A DNA stretch of 37,668 nucleotides from an uncultured Phocaeicola sp. (GTDB taxonomy: Bacteria; Bacteroidota; Bacteroidia; Bacteroidales; Bacteroidaceae). The position numbers and the translations under genes were made by a program. Positions 1 to 5,684 of the stretch are shown here, piece after piece. Numbering within the stretch: the first letter of the stretch is position 1; the number at the start of each line of letters is the position of its first letter. The DNA is taken from positions 1-37,668 of the forward strand of contig CANQSM010000025.1 of the NCBI GenBank assembly GCA_947626525.1, read 5' to 3'. The notes under the pieces were generated by a model. That model did no database searches, was not told where the DNA came from, and was given only the letters and a program-made list of their open reading frames with translations.

Positions 1-339
1 GATACACATTCCCTCGTGAATGTGCCTAAAGCAGGATATTATGACACACAGAGCAAGCTTAGGGTGTTAAATAGCGAATTAATGACTAAACCTACTCAAC
101 TTTATTCGTATCCAGTACAACCAAATGAACTTGTACACACAGTTGTGCATGATTGCTTTATAGTTGTTGTTGTAGCCGCTGAAGGCATCGTATGGACGTG
201 CAATCTTTTTGGCACTAATCTTGGAAGACACACATTTCTGGGCGTAGCTACGCAGACATGGGTTGGTGTTCCAAAAGGTGCGATTATTACTTCTAATCTG
301 TACATCGGTACAGGCTATGGAGTACTAGAGATTGTATAA
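1..339 (+). CDS. Tail fibre / receptor-binding tip protein, C-terminal part (5' end outside window), currently expressed cassette
   Basis: The frame is open from the first base of the window (reading D-T-H-S-L-V-N-V-P-K-A-G-Y-Y-D) to the stop at 337-339, so this is the C-terminus of a longer protein. Its position just ahead of small late genes and an endolysin fits a tail fibre or baseplate-tip protein, which would bind the host surface. The first 29 or so visible residues are constant region. After the residues LNSELMT, coded inside an inverted repeat (64-87), the remaining 83 or so residues belong to an invertible segment. An alternative cassette of almost equal length lies on the opposite strand at 325-573, tail to tail with this one. 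The tip has hydrophobic beta-type stretches (CFIVVVVAAEGIVWTC) but no family I can name. The fibre assignment is inference from context and architecture. Confidence 0.6.
   Translation, partial: DTHSLVNVPKAGYYDTQSKLRVLNSELMTKPTQLYSYPVQPNELVHTVVHDCFIVVVVAAEGIVWTCNLFGTNLGRHTFLGVATQTWVGVPKGAIITSNLYIGTGYGVLEIV
64..87 (+). repeat. Left inverted repeat of invertible tail-fibre segment (recombination site)
   Basis: It begins GTGTTAAATAGCGAA and ends TTAATGACT. The same two blocks occur in reverse complement at 568-592, where one extra A separates them. In the expressed gene the repeat encodes V-L-N-S-E-L-M-T and is read in frame. Crossover must occur to the cassette side of the one-base indel, in the shared AATTAATGACT, for the alternative cassette to be joined in frame. 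Confidence 0.8.
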
Positions 340-573
340 TCTAATGTGCACTGTCCTAGTTGCATATGCAGCTCCCTCTTGTCCCACCCGAATTTCCTGA
401 CCTGTGTAAGTGCCACCATTAACAACATTATTAGTACTATTATTATTGCCGACATCATATTTCGTGTAGAACCGTGCAAGCCATTTATTTGCAGGCAATG
501 TAAGCCATGAACTAGTAATACCTGTTTGCAATGTCACCGACATGTCAATCATTATTTCGCCAGGAACAGTCAT
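325..573 (-). CDS. Silent alternative C-terminal cassette of the tail fibre
   Basis: The minus-strand frame starts at an ATG inside the right inverted repeat and runs 82 residues to a TAG at 325-327. It has no ribosome binding site of its own and nothing upstream in frame, so it is probably not translated in this orientation. After inversion it would be fused to the constant region as ...LNSELMT followed by VPGEIMIDMSVTLQTG. It has glycine- and asparagine-rich beta-type sequence and ends RTVHIRLYNL. It shows no clear similarity to the expressed cassette beyond the shared MT, which fits two different receptor-binding tips. No homology search was possible. Confidence 0.6.
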   Translation of the reverse strand: MTVPGEIMIDMSVTLQTGITSSWLTLPANKWLARFYTKYDVGNNNSTNNVVNGGTYTGQEIRVGQEGAAYATRTVHIRLYNL

Positions 574-592
574 TAATTTCGCTATTTAACAC
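568..592 (-). repeat. Right inverted repeat of invertible tail-fibre segment
   Basis: On the minus strand it reads GTGTTAAATAGCGAA, then ATTAATGACT: the left repeat with one additional A. It lies 33 bp upstream of the recombinase start codon. It would be the partner crossover site. Confidence 0.8.
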
Positions 593-624
593 ACAAAAAA
601 CCATAAAAGGAGGTCAAGAAAACA

Positions 625-1626
625 ATGAACATAAAAGAAACATTCATAAACAGCGTTACGCTAAAAATGCAGCCAACTCTTGATTGCCACGACTTGTCAA
701 TTCTGCAAAACGCGCTTTCAGACCTCCTTGCGGATTATGACTTAACGCCGCGCAGAGATTTACCTTCGACAGATGTAGCGGACAACATTGAAATACTCAA
801 GCATTTCCTGACGGCAAAGAAAATAGAGGGACTATCGCAGAACACACTAAAGCTTTACCTATACCACATAAACAAATTCTTCAACTACTCAAGGCAGGAC
901 ATAAAAACAGCGGACACTAACGACATACGGCGGTATTTAGGGCATTTAGGGATAAAAGGCTCAAACTCATACGTAGACGACGCGAGGCGCATACTCAACA
1001 GCTTTTTCACATTCTGCGAGAATGAAGAATACATAATCAGAAATCCTTGCAGGAAAATCAGCAGGATAAAGCAGGAAAAGAAAATGGAAAAACCCTATTC
1101 TGATATGGAGATTGAGCTTTTGCGTGAAGCCTGCGTGACGCTTAGGGAAAAAGCACTTGTGAGCTTCCTGCTTAGTACAGGCTGTAGGCGCGACGAGGTA
1201 CGGAAGATAAGGGTTGCGGACATAGATTTTGGCGAAAGGTCAGTGCTGATACATGGCAAAGGCGGTAAAGACAGGGTAGTCTACTTTTCGGCAAAATGTG
1301 AGCTGTGCCTAAAGGATTATCTAAAATCACGCGCCATAAAAAGCAGTTCGGAATATTTGTTCTGCTCCGAAAGAAAGCCATACGGTCAGCTAAGCAACGG
1401 CGGTCTTGCAAGGATAGCAAAAGGCATAGGGCGGCGCGCAAATGTCGGGAATGTCCATTTGCACAGGTTCAGAAAGTGGTTTGGCACGCATATGGCAGAC
1501 AGAGGCGTGCTTTTGCAGGACTTAAAAGAAATGATGGGACACTCAAAACTTGACACCACGAACACGTACTATGTATACGCAAACACTGACAGGATTAGAA
1601 CGGCACACAAAAGAAATGCAGTTTAA
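625..1626 (+). CDS. Tyrosine recombinase (XerC/D-like), probable tail-fibre invertase
   Basis: The 333-residue tyrosine recombinase has an N-terminal SAM-like core-binding domain (about 50-150) and a complete catalytic set: R188 (TGCRRDE), K212 (HGKGGKDR), H280 and R283 (HRFR), H306 (MGHS) and Y315 (TTNTY). It would cut and rejoin DNA through a 3'-phosphotyrosine. The start is set by AAAAGGAGG at about 605-613 ahead of ATG 625. It lies within the late region between the tail-fibre cassette and the lysis genes, 33 bp from an inverted repeat, far from the prophage end where a separate serine recombinase sits. I therefore infer a local invertase analogous to Rci of the R64 shufflon. It could still be a second integrase, but no attachment site is visible nearby. 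Confidence 0.85.
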   Translation: MNIKETFINSVTLKMQPTLDCHDLSILQNALSDLLADYDLTPRRDLPSTDVADNIEILKHFLTAKKIEGLSQNTLKLYLYHINKFFNYSRQDIKTADTNDIRRYLGHLGIKGSNSYVDDARRILNSFFTFCENEEYIIRNPCRKISRIKQEKKMEKPYSDMEIELLREACVTLREKALVSFLLSTGCRRDEVRKIRVADIDFGERSVLIHGKGGKDRVVYFSAKCELCLKDYLKSRAIKSSSEYLFCSERKPYGQLSNGGLARIAKGIGRRANVGNVHLHRFRKWFGTHMADRGVLLQDLKEMMGHSKLDTTNTYYVYANTDRIRTAHKRNAV

Positions 1627-1652
1627 GAAAATTTGAAGGAGGTATATCAAAA

Positions 1653-2021
1653 ATGTATCAAGTAATCATACTTTACAATGAGGAGAACACCCACAGCTAC
1701 TATCAGCACTACTACTTGTCGGACAACACAGAGCTAGGCAACATCACCTGCGACGAGTTACCGCCCTATCAGGACATAAACAAGGCGCGTGCCTGCTATT
1801 GGGACTTTGACAATCAGCAGTGGATTTACGACGAGGAAATGTACCAAAAGATACTTGCGGAAAACGCCCAAAGGGAAGCCGAGGAAGAGGAGCGTCGCAG
1901 GCAGCAGGAAGCCCAGCCGACTATTGAGGAGTTGTCGGAGGCGGTTATGGAGTTGGCAAATGGGCAGTCTGACCTTGAGGACGCAATAACGGAACTTGCA
2001 GGACTGTTGGCAGGAGAATAA
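1653..2021 (+). CDS. Phage late protein of unknown function, charged coiled-coil C-terminus
   Basis: This is a 122-residue protein with an AAGGAGG site before ATG 1653. The first 70 or so residues are rich in Tyr, Asn and Trp (YYQHYYLSDN, CYWDFDNQQWIYDEE). They are followed by a strongly charged Glu/Arg helix (about 70-90) and an acidic helical tail. Proteins of this type commonly sit between tail-fibre and lysis genes in phages of Clostridia and may be tail or fibre accessories. I do not recognise a named domain. It is co-oriented with the downstream 36-residue gene and the endolysin, so it probably belongs to the late transcript. Confidence 0.6.
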   Translation: MYQVIILYNEENTHSYYQHYYLSDNTELGNITCDELPPYQDINKARACYWDFDNQQWIYDEEMYQKILAENAQREAEEEERRRQQEAQPTIEELSEAVMELANGQSDLEDAITELAGLLAGE

Positions 2022-2037
2022 TAAGGAGGGTAAAGCT

Positions 2038-2148
2038 ATGGCAAAGATTTATTACAAGCGCATTATCGCGGAGTTAATGACAATCGACGACGTACCGTCA
2101 AAATGGCGCGCGGCGGTTGAGGCTATGTTAGCAGAAGATGAGAGGTGA
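2038..2148 (+). CDS. Small CD1375-like phage protein (36 aa)
   Basis: The protein begins MAKIYYKRIIAELMTIDDVP and ends in an acidic helix. It has a clear AAGGAGG 7 bases before ATG 2038. The layout M-A-K-I-Y...I-x-x-G/E-L-x-T-I-D-D-V-P matches the small CD1375-type proteins found beside endolysin genes in clostridial prophages; their role is unknown. It ends 4 bases before the endolysin start, suggesting translational coupling. Confidence 0.7.
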   Translation: MAKIYYKRIIAELMTIDDVPSKWRAAVEAMLAEDER

Positions 2149-2152
2149 GAAT

Positions 2153-3070
2153 ATGTCAAAAACAGGCGCAGATGTTTCAAAATGGAACAAAATCAACAAC
2201 TACACAGAAGTTAAAAACGCAGGGCTGGACTTTGCAATCGTCAAGGTAATCAACCAGTCCAACAAAGCGGACAGCCTATTTAACACGCATGTATCAGGCT
2301 TTAACAGCGTCGGCATACCGATTATTGGCGGCTATACATACAGCTATGCGAACACAACGGAGAAAGCCAAGAAATCAGCAGACGCGTTTGTAAGTATCGG
2401 CGCGCCAAAGGGCATTGATACAATGTGGCTTGATTTGGAGGATAACGCAGTTAAGGGGCTTGGCTCAAAGATTGTTGACATAATCAACATTTACCGCGAT
2501 ACGGCAAAGAGTGCAAGTATGGACTTTGGCATATACACAGGCTTATCCTACTATAAACCATATTTAAAGCCCTACATCAAGCAGATTGAGGGCATACCCA
2601 TATGGTGGGCGCGTTACCCGTATGTCAAGGACTTCAAAATCTCAACCGCAGTACCAGACACAAAGTATCTGCCTACAGATTTTGCAGTGAGTGGTTGGCA
2701 ATATACCTCAAAGGGCGTAGTATCGGGCATTAGCGGATATGTTGACCTTAATGTGTGGTATGACAGCGAACCATTCGACAATACGGCAGAGCAGGAAATA
2801 CCTATTGAGAGCAATCCATTCACAGAACCGATAATGACCGTAAGATACGGCGCAAAGGGCAACGACGCAAGCTATGTACAGTGGTATTGTTGGCGGTTTG
2901 GCTGCTTTATGGACAGCAACGGACAGCCGATTATCGACACTAAGGAAATTGACGGTATCTTTGGCGCAAAGACGCAGAACGCCGTCAAGGAAGTACAGCG
3001 CAGGCTTGGAATGGCACAGACAGGTGAAGTGTCTGCCATTGACAGGGCAGTGTGGAAGAAATTGCTCTAA
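2153..3070 (+). CDS. Endolysin: GH25 muramidase with C-terminal peptidoglycan-binding domain
   Basis: This 305-residue lysin would cleave the beta-1,4 bond between N-acetylmuramic acid and N-acetylglucosamine at the end of the lytic cycle. The N-terminal GH25 domain shows GADVSKW with the conserved early Asp (D7), the second-strand region GLDFAIVKV, and the catalytic TMWLDLEDN (D94, E96). The C-terminal 75 or so residues form a peptidoglycan-binding repeat (VRYGAKGNDASYVQWYC, then DGIFGAKTQNAVKEVQRRLG). There is no signal peptide, so export would need a holin; none is visible in the window. I chose ATG 2153 over the in-frame ATG 2138 because AGGTGAG lies just upstream of it. A terminator follows 16 bases after the stop. 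Confidence 0.93.
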   Translation: MSKTGADVSKWNKINNYTEVKNAGLDFAIVKVINQSNKADSLFNTHVSGFNSVGIPIIGGYTYSYANTTEKAKKSADAFVSIGAPKGIDTMWLDLEDNAVKGLGSKIVDIINIYRDTAKSASMDFGIYTGLSYYKPYLKPYIKQIEGIPIWWARYPYVKDFKISTAVPDTKYLPTDFAVSGWQYTSKGVVSGISGYVDLNVWYDSEPFDNTAEQEIPIESNPFTEPIMTVRYGAKGNDASYVQWYCWRFGCFMDSNGQPIIDTKEIDGIFGAKTQNAVKEVQRRLGMAQTGEVSAIDRAVWKKLL

Positions 3071-3086
3071 TCTAAAAATCAAAAGA

Positions 3087-3106
3087 GGGCGGTGCAACAA
3101 CCGCCC
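3087..3106 (+). terminator. Terminator after the lysis gene
   Basis: The stem GGGCGGT / ACCGCCC (7 bp, 6-nt loop) is followed by CTTTAT. It ends the late rightward transcript and separates it from the convergent minus-strand HTH gene at 3119. Confidence 0.75.
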
Positions 3107-3118
3107 CTTTATCTCATA

Positions 3119-3442
3119 TCATCTAATTTTCTCAACGCGGATTTTGTATTTTACGCCGTCTTTTTCAACGATTATCGTACTGATGTAGTCCTCAAATGTA
3201 CGCGGTTCAAATACATCTTCAATATCAAACTCGCTGTTGTCACATATCTTCTTTATGGTGGACAGCTTGACATCATCTTTCTTGCAGTCTATAATATGTC
3301 TTAGTTCATCTCTTGATATTTCACATATATCTGCAAAGTATGTAAAAGTGCAGTTTCTCTTATTCACCTCCCTTAAAATCAGTTCTGACAGCTTTCTAAA
3401 ATATCTTTTCATTTTTGTTTTTGCGCATAATGCACACTCCAA
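3119..3442 (-). CDS. HTH (XRE/lambda-repressor-like) regulator
   Basis: This small DNA-binding protein has a five-helix HTH pattern: TFTYFADICEISRDELRHII, then DDVKLSTIKKICDNSEFDIEDVF. It is followed by a short C-terminal tail that is probably beta strand (FEDYISTIIVEKDGVKYKIRVEKI). The longest reading starts at TTG 3442 after AAGGG. An ATG at 3412 (MKRYFRK) is equally plausible on family resemblance but has no ribosome binding site. It lies convergent to the endolysin and upstream of the repressor region, so it may modulate lysogeny or late expression. The target is unknown. Confidence 0.7.
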   Translation of the reverse strand: MECALCAKTKMKRYFRKLSELILREVNKRNCTFTYFADICEISRDELRHIIDCKKDDVKLSTIKKICDNSEFDIEDVFEPRTFEDYISTIIVEKDGVKYKIRVEKIR

Positions 3443-3504
3443 ACAGCCCTTATTTGAAAAATGCAGTTTGCGCTACTCCTTTCCTTTTGCTCTAAAATAA
3501 TAAT

Positions 3505-3630
3505 TGCCATACACACAAAGCATATGGCACGAGTTCGGGCTTTGGGAGTGGGGTGTTTTTCGCAAATTTCGCCCCACTCCCACACTCAAAAACCAATTTT
3601 AACAAAAGTAAAAAGCTTGTAAAGCCCGAA
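3505..3630. other. Structured non-coding stretch with nested inverted repeats
   Basis: The gap 3443-3652 has no convincing gene but three perfect stems. TGCCATA 3505-3511 pairs with TATGGCA 3523-3529. GGGAGTGGGG 3544-3553 pairs with CCCCACTCCC 3572-3581 (11 bp counting the flanking T-A). TTCGGGCTTT 3534-3543 pairs with AAAGCCCGAA 3621-3630. The last two are coaxial: the outer stem ends exactly where the inner begins. This could be a small RNA, a leader for the short gene at 3653, or a protein-binding site. The strand is undetermined. Confidence 0.5.
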
Positions 3631-3652
3631 AATACCGTATTTTTAAGGGGTT

Positions 3653-3811
3653 ATGCAGAATATGGACAAAAATGTGCAGAATGAGGACAGATTTAATGAA
3701 AAAGAACACTACAGGAAGAAAATAATTGAAATGGTAAACGGAATTAATAACAGAAGTATCTTAGAATACTTGGAAACATTCATAAGGCTATACATAGAAA
3801 AGTGGGGCTAA
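3653..3811 (+). CDS. Small phage protein, 52 aa, next to the repressor
   Basis: The protein begins MQNMDKNVQNEDRFNEKEHY and continues with a helical stretch (KKIIEMVNGINNRSILEYLETFIRLYI). AAGGGG lies just ahead of ATG 3653. Short proteins with the pattern K-K-I-I-E-M-V-x-x-I-N-N-x-x-x-L-E-Y-L are frequent beside repressor genes in clostridial prophages, with no known function. It ends inside a stem-loop shared with the convergent repressor gene. Confidence 0.65.
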   Translation: MQNMDKNVQNEDRFNEKEHYRKKIIEMVNGINNRSILEYLETFIRLYIEKWG

Positions 3812-3821
3812 TCTGCCCCAC
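3802..3821. terminator. Bidirectional terminator between small gene and repressor
   Basis: The stem GTGGGGC / GCCCCAC (7 bp) has loop TAATCT and sits exactly over the overlapping ends of the plus-strand gene (stop 3809-3811) and the minus-strand repressor (stop 3808-3810). CTCTTT follows on the plus strand; the minus strand downstream is AT-rich. Confidence 0.65.
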
Positions 3822-4161
3822 TCTCTTTAATTGAAAGCATTGTGTCGATCAGCGACATAACTATTTTCTTGTCACGCTCTTTTAAAAGCGAAAACTTTTC
3901 CAAATAAGCTATATCTTTCTTAGCACTTTCAGAGGATTGTTCTTTCCGCATTTCTACATCAAAGCCCACTAGCCAAACAGGGTTGACATTCAAAACTTTT
4001 CCCATTTTACCGCTACTAATATTTGACGGTGCGTGAGTGCCGTTTATATACTGGCTTATAGAAGATTTACTTACGCCTGACTTTTCGGACAGCTCTTGTT
4101 GGCTTATGCCTGCATTATCAAGTGCCATTTGTAGCCTTTTTGCGGTTAATTCGTATTTCAT
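3808..4161 (-). CDS. CI-like prophage repressor (XRE family HTH)
   Basis: The 117-residue repressor has an N-terminal HTH (residues about 5-60: RLQMALDNAGISQQELSEKSGVSKSSISQYINGTHAP, then KMGKVLNVNPVWLVGFD), which is the classic lambda-repressor-like fold. The C-terminal helical tail contains LLKERDKKIVMSLIDTML and would serve for oligomerisation. It lacks the Ser/Lys autocleavage domain of LexA-type repressors, so induction probably depends on the antirepressor at 5681 rather than RecA-driven cleavage; that is inference. ATG 4161 is fixed by AGGAGG at about 4167-4172. It is transcribed divergently from the Cro gene, with GTTAAAC operators between them. Confidence 0.9.
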   Translation of the reverse strand: MKYELTAKRLQMALDNAGISQQELSEKSGVSKSSISQYINGTHAPSNISSGKMGKVLNVNPVWLVGFDVEMRKEQSSESAKKDIAYLEKFSLLKERDKKIVMSLIDTMLSIKESGAD

Positions 4162-4191
4162 TTGTAACCTCCTTTCTTGCTTTCTGTCTAC

Positions 4192-4220
4192 ATAATACAC
4201 CAAAATAGTTAAACTTTCAA
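4192..4220 (-). promoter_or_regulatory. Promoter for the repressor gene (PRM-like)
   Basis: On the minus strand, -35 TTGAAA (4215-4220) is followed by 17 bp and -10 TATTAT (4192-4197). One GTTAAAC operator copy (4208-4214) lies within the spacer and a second (4228-4234) lies upstream of the -35, allowing autoregulation. Confidence 0.75.
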
Positions 4221-4278
4221 GCATAAAGTTAAACTTTTTTTAACTTTCCATTGACAACAGAGTTAAACGGTGTTAAAC
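4208..4278. promoter_or_regulatory. Operator cluster of the lysogeny switch (GTTAAAC half-sites)
   Basis: GTTAAAC occurs at 4208-4214, 4228-4234, 4262-4268 and 4272-4278, with an inverted TTAACTT at 4240-4246. Starts are 20 bp apart in the first pair and 10 bp in the second, i.e. on the same helix face. The sites overlap both divergent promoters, as expected for CI/Cro binding. Confidence 0.7.
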
Positions 4279-4279
4279 T
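4251..4279 (+). promoter_or_regulatory. Early rightward promoter (PR-like)
   Basis: TTGACA (4251-4256), 17 bp, TAAACT (4274-4279). Two GTTAAAC operator copies fall in the spacer and on the -10, so repressor binding would exclude RNA polymerase. It would drive cro and at least the first early genes. Confidence 0.8.
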
Positions 4280-4310
4280 GGTAAATAGATAAGGAAAGGA
4301 GGGAAACGAA

Positions 4311-4517
4311 ATGCCTTATACTTACAACAAATTAAGGGGGCGTATTATTGAAATATATGGTACGCAGAGCAAGTTTGCGGAGAAATTAGGGGTTTCCAAG
4401 AACTCCGTTTCTAAGAAGATGAATTGTCAGACCGAGTTTTCACAGGCTGATATTATACGGTGGTCTACGCTGTTAAATGTACAAAAAGATGAGTATGGTG
4501 ATTATTTTTTTACCTAA
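4311..4517 (+). CDS. Cro-like repressor, DUF739 family
   Basis: The 68-residue protein contains YNKLRGRIIEIYGTQSKFAEKLGVSKNSVSKKM followed by FSQADIIRWSTLLNV. This is the DUF739 layout of small phage Cro-type HTH proteins. Recognition-helix residues fall in SKNSVSKKM. AAGGAGGG precedes ATG 4311. It is first in the rightward operon after the operator-laden promoter, opposite CI, which fits a role in the lytic decision by competing for the same operators. Length is normal for the family. Confidence 0.88.
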   Translation: MPYTYNKLRGRIIEIYGTQSKFAEKLGVSKNSVSKKMNCQTEFSQADIIRWSTLLNVQKDEYGDYFFT

Positions 4518-4520
4518 AAA

Positions 4521-4543
4521 GTTAAACGAAGTTAAACTATAAT
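4521..4543 (+). promoter_or_regulatory. Second operator pair, possible internal promoter after cro
   Basis: Two more GTTAAAC copies (4521-4527 and 4531-4537, 10 bp apart) sit just after cro and abut a TATAAT (4538-4543). No good -35 is visible (TAAAAA at 4515-4520). This may be a second repressor-controlled start, or an operator that roadblocks or loops with the main cluster. Confidence 0.5.
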
Positions 4544-4559
4544 TATAGGAGGTGTAACA

Positions 4560-4832
4560 ATGGCAACGAATAATTTTAAAACAGACAAGAAATCTCTTGA
4601 AGATATAGGAATATTTCTTACGGATGAGCAATATGACGATTTATGCAATATAAATATTCTTATGCAGACAGAAGAAAACAAGATACCCGTTTACCATATT
4701 TTGCTTTTACTGAAAACATTAAATCTTTTGCCCGCAACAGCAGAAAAGAGCAAAGGCGACAGTGACAAAAGTGTATTAACCATTGAAGAATATAAGGAAA
4801 TATTCAAAAAGAAATTCGGGTGCGTGGTATGA
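4560..4832 (+). CDS. Early phage protein of unknown function (90 aa)
   Basis: AGGAGG precedes ATG 4560. It is a predicted helical protein (SLEDIGIFLTDEQYDDLCNI, YHILLLLKTLNLL) with a basic C-terminal segment. I recognise no domain. It is the first gene after cro and is flanked by operators, so it is an immediate early gene. Confidence 0.6.
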   Translation: MATNNFKTDKKSLEDIGIFLTDEQYDDLCNINILMQTEENKIPVYHILLLLKTLNLLPATAEKSKGDSDKSVLTIEEYKEIFKKKFGCVV

Positions 4833-4863
4833 GACTTAGGCGTGATATTGCAGGAGGTGTGAA

Positions 4864-5043
4864 ATGAACGATAAAGATGTAAAAGAAATTCTCTACCAAC
4901 AGTTGCAGCTATTGGCAGAGAAATCTAAAGAGTGTGTTCCAGTAAAAGACGGATATTACCCTGGATTAATAGAATATTCTAGGGCGATGAGTGAAATATC
5001 AAATTCTTATTTTCGTCTTTTATCGCTTGAATGCAAAGGCTGA
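4864..5043 (+). CDS. Small early protein (59 aa), unknown
   Basis: The protein begins MNDKDVKEILYQQLQLLAEK; a strong AGGAGG stands before ATG 4864. It is helical and acidic, with no recognised family. Its 3' 65 bases overlap the end of the convergent gene 4979-5164, which could give antisense interference between the two. Confidence 0.55.
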   Translation: MNDKDVKEILYQQLQLLAEKSKECVPVKDGYYPGLIEYSRAMSEISNSYFRLLSLECKG

Positions 5044-5164
5044 TTTCATCAAGGCTTCGGCTAGACCTAGCGAGAAGTGCGACGGCGCAGTAACCTTCAT
5101 TTTTTATGTACCATTCGCATTCGTCGCCGAGGCACGACTGAAAATCATTCAAAGGACATCTCAT
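4979..5164 (-). CDS. Small cysteine protein (MRCPLND type), opposite strand
   Basis: This 61-residue minus-strand protein begins MRCPLNDFQSCLGDECEWYI and contains four Cys in C-x7-C-x4-C-x10-C spacing, resembling small metal-binding phage proteins. GGGAGGTG precedes ATG 5164. Its own extended -10 (TGT-TATAAT on the minus strand, 5190-5198) is followed by a CTCCCTT/AAGGGAG hairpin next to the ribosome binding site. It therefore looks independently expressed, perhaps from the prophage. Function unknown. Confidence 0.65.
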   Translation of the reverse strand: MRCPLNDFQSCLGDECEWYIKNEGYCAVALLARSSRSLDEISLCIQAIKDENKNLIFHSSP

Positions 5165-5186
5165 AGTTACACCTCCCTTCAAGGGA

Positions 5187-5198
5187 GATTATAACACA
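5187..5198 (-). promoter_or_regulatory. Extended -10 promoter for the minus-strand cysteine gene
   Basis: TGTTATAAT on the minus strand (5190-5198) matches an extended -10. There is no convincing -35. Just downstream, CTCCCTT-GA-AAGGGAG forms a hairpin that overlaps the ribosome binding site of the gene. Confidence 0.45.
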
Positions 5199-5240
5199 AA
5201 CGGATTTAACAGGAAATATCAAACGAAAGGGGTTGAGAAG

Positions 5241-5684
5241 ATGAATGATTGGAAACATGTATATGTTTTACTTTCAGAAAATGGGAATGTAAAAATTGGT
5301 GTTAGTAAAAATGTTATGAAAAGGATAAAAGCTATCGAGGGAGCGTCAGGATATAAAATTTGCGATTTTTTTATTACAGAAAAATGTTCCAATGCTTATG
5401 AAATAGAAAATGAATTGCATAAAACTTTTTCTGGAAAAAAGCTTTATGGAGAATGGTTTTACATTGATTTTAAAAAAGCCATTAAAGAAACAAGAGAGGT
5501 ATATGAAAGACTTTCAGAATTTACATATGAAAAAGAGAGTGAGAGTACAAAGACAATAGAATTTTTAAAAAGTCTTTATGGAACTGTACCACTTGAAAAT
5601 GGATTTTTAGAAGAATTTATGGAAATGGCTATTGAGCTAGGCGAAAAGATGAAAATTATTAAGGAGTTGAGGTCAAAGCTATGA
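5241..5684 (+). CDS. T5orf172-type GIY-YIG domain protein
   Basis: The N-terminal half shows the T5orf172 form of the GIY-YIG nuclease fold: HVYVLLSENGNVKIGVSKNVMKRI, then ANAYEIENELH-like (NAYEIENELHKTFSG) and GEWFYIDF. The conserved KIG, the helix Arg and Glu-His positions are present. The C-terminal half is helical. Such proteins often accompany BRO/KilA antirepressors in phages, and the antirepressor gene here overlaps its last 4 bases. It may be a DNA-processing or regulatory protein; nuclease activity is not assured. Confidence 0.75.
   Translation: MNDWKHVYVLLSENGNVKIGVSKNVMKRIKAIEGASGYKICDFFITEKCSNAYEIENELHKTFSGKKLYGEWFYIDFKKAIKETREVYERLSEFTYEKESESTKTIEFLKSLYGTVPLENGFLEEFMEMAIELGEKMKIIKELRSKL

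Larger units (their letters stand above)
64..592. mobile_element. Invertible DNA segment carrying two alternative tail-tip cassettes
   Basis: A segment of about 480 bp lies between imperfect 24/25-bp inverted repeats. It contains two convergent open reading frames that stop at 339 (plus) and 325 (minus), overlapping by about 15 bp. Inversion through the repeats would replace the last 83 or so residues of the upstream gene with about 80 different ones, using the alternative stop codon. A tyrosine recombinase gene starts 33 bp beyond the right repeat. This is the arrangement of two-state or shufflon-type tail-tip switches. Only one pair of sites is visible here; more could lie left of the window. 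Confidence 0.75.

Noticed and set aside
1-600. Diversity-generating retroelement at the tail fibre
   Set aside because: No reverse transcriptase and no template/variable repeat pair are visible in the window; the inverted repeats and convergent cassettes explain the variation better.
625-1626. Tyrosine recombinase as the prophage integrase
   Set aside because: It is not at the prophage edge and no attachment site is near, while a complete serine recombinase abuts the host junction. Not fully excluded.
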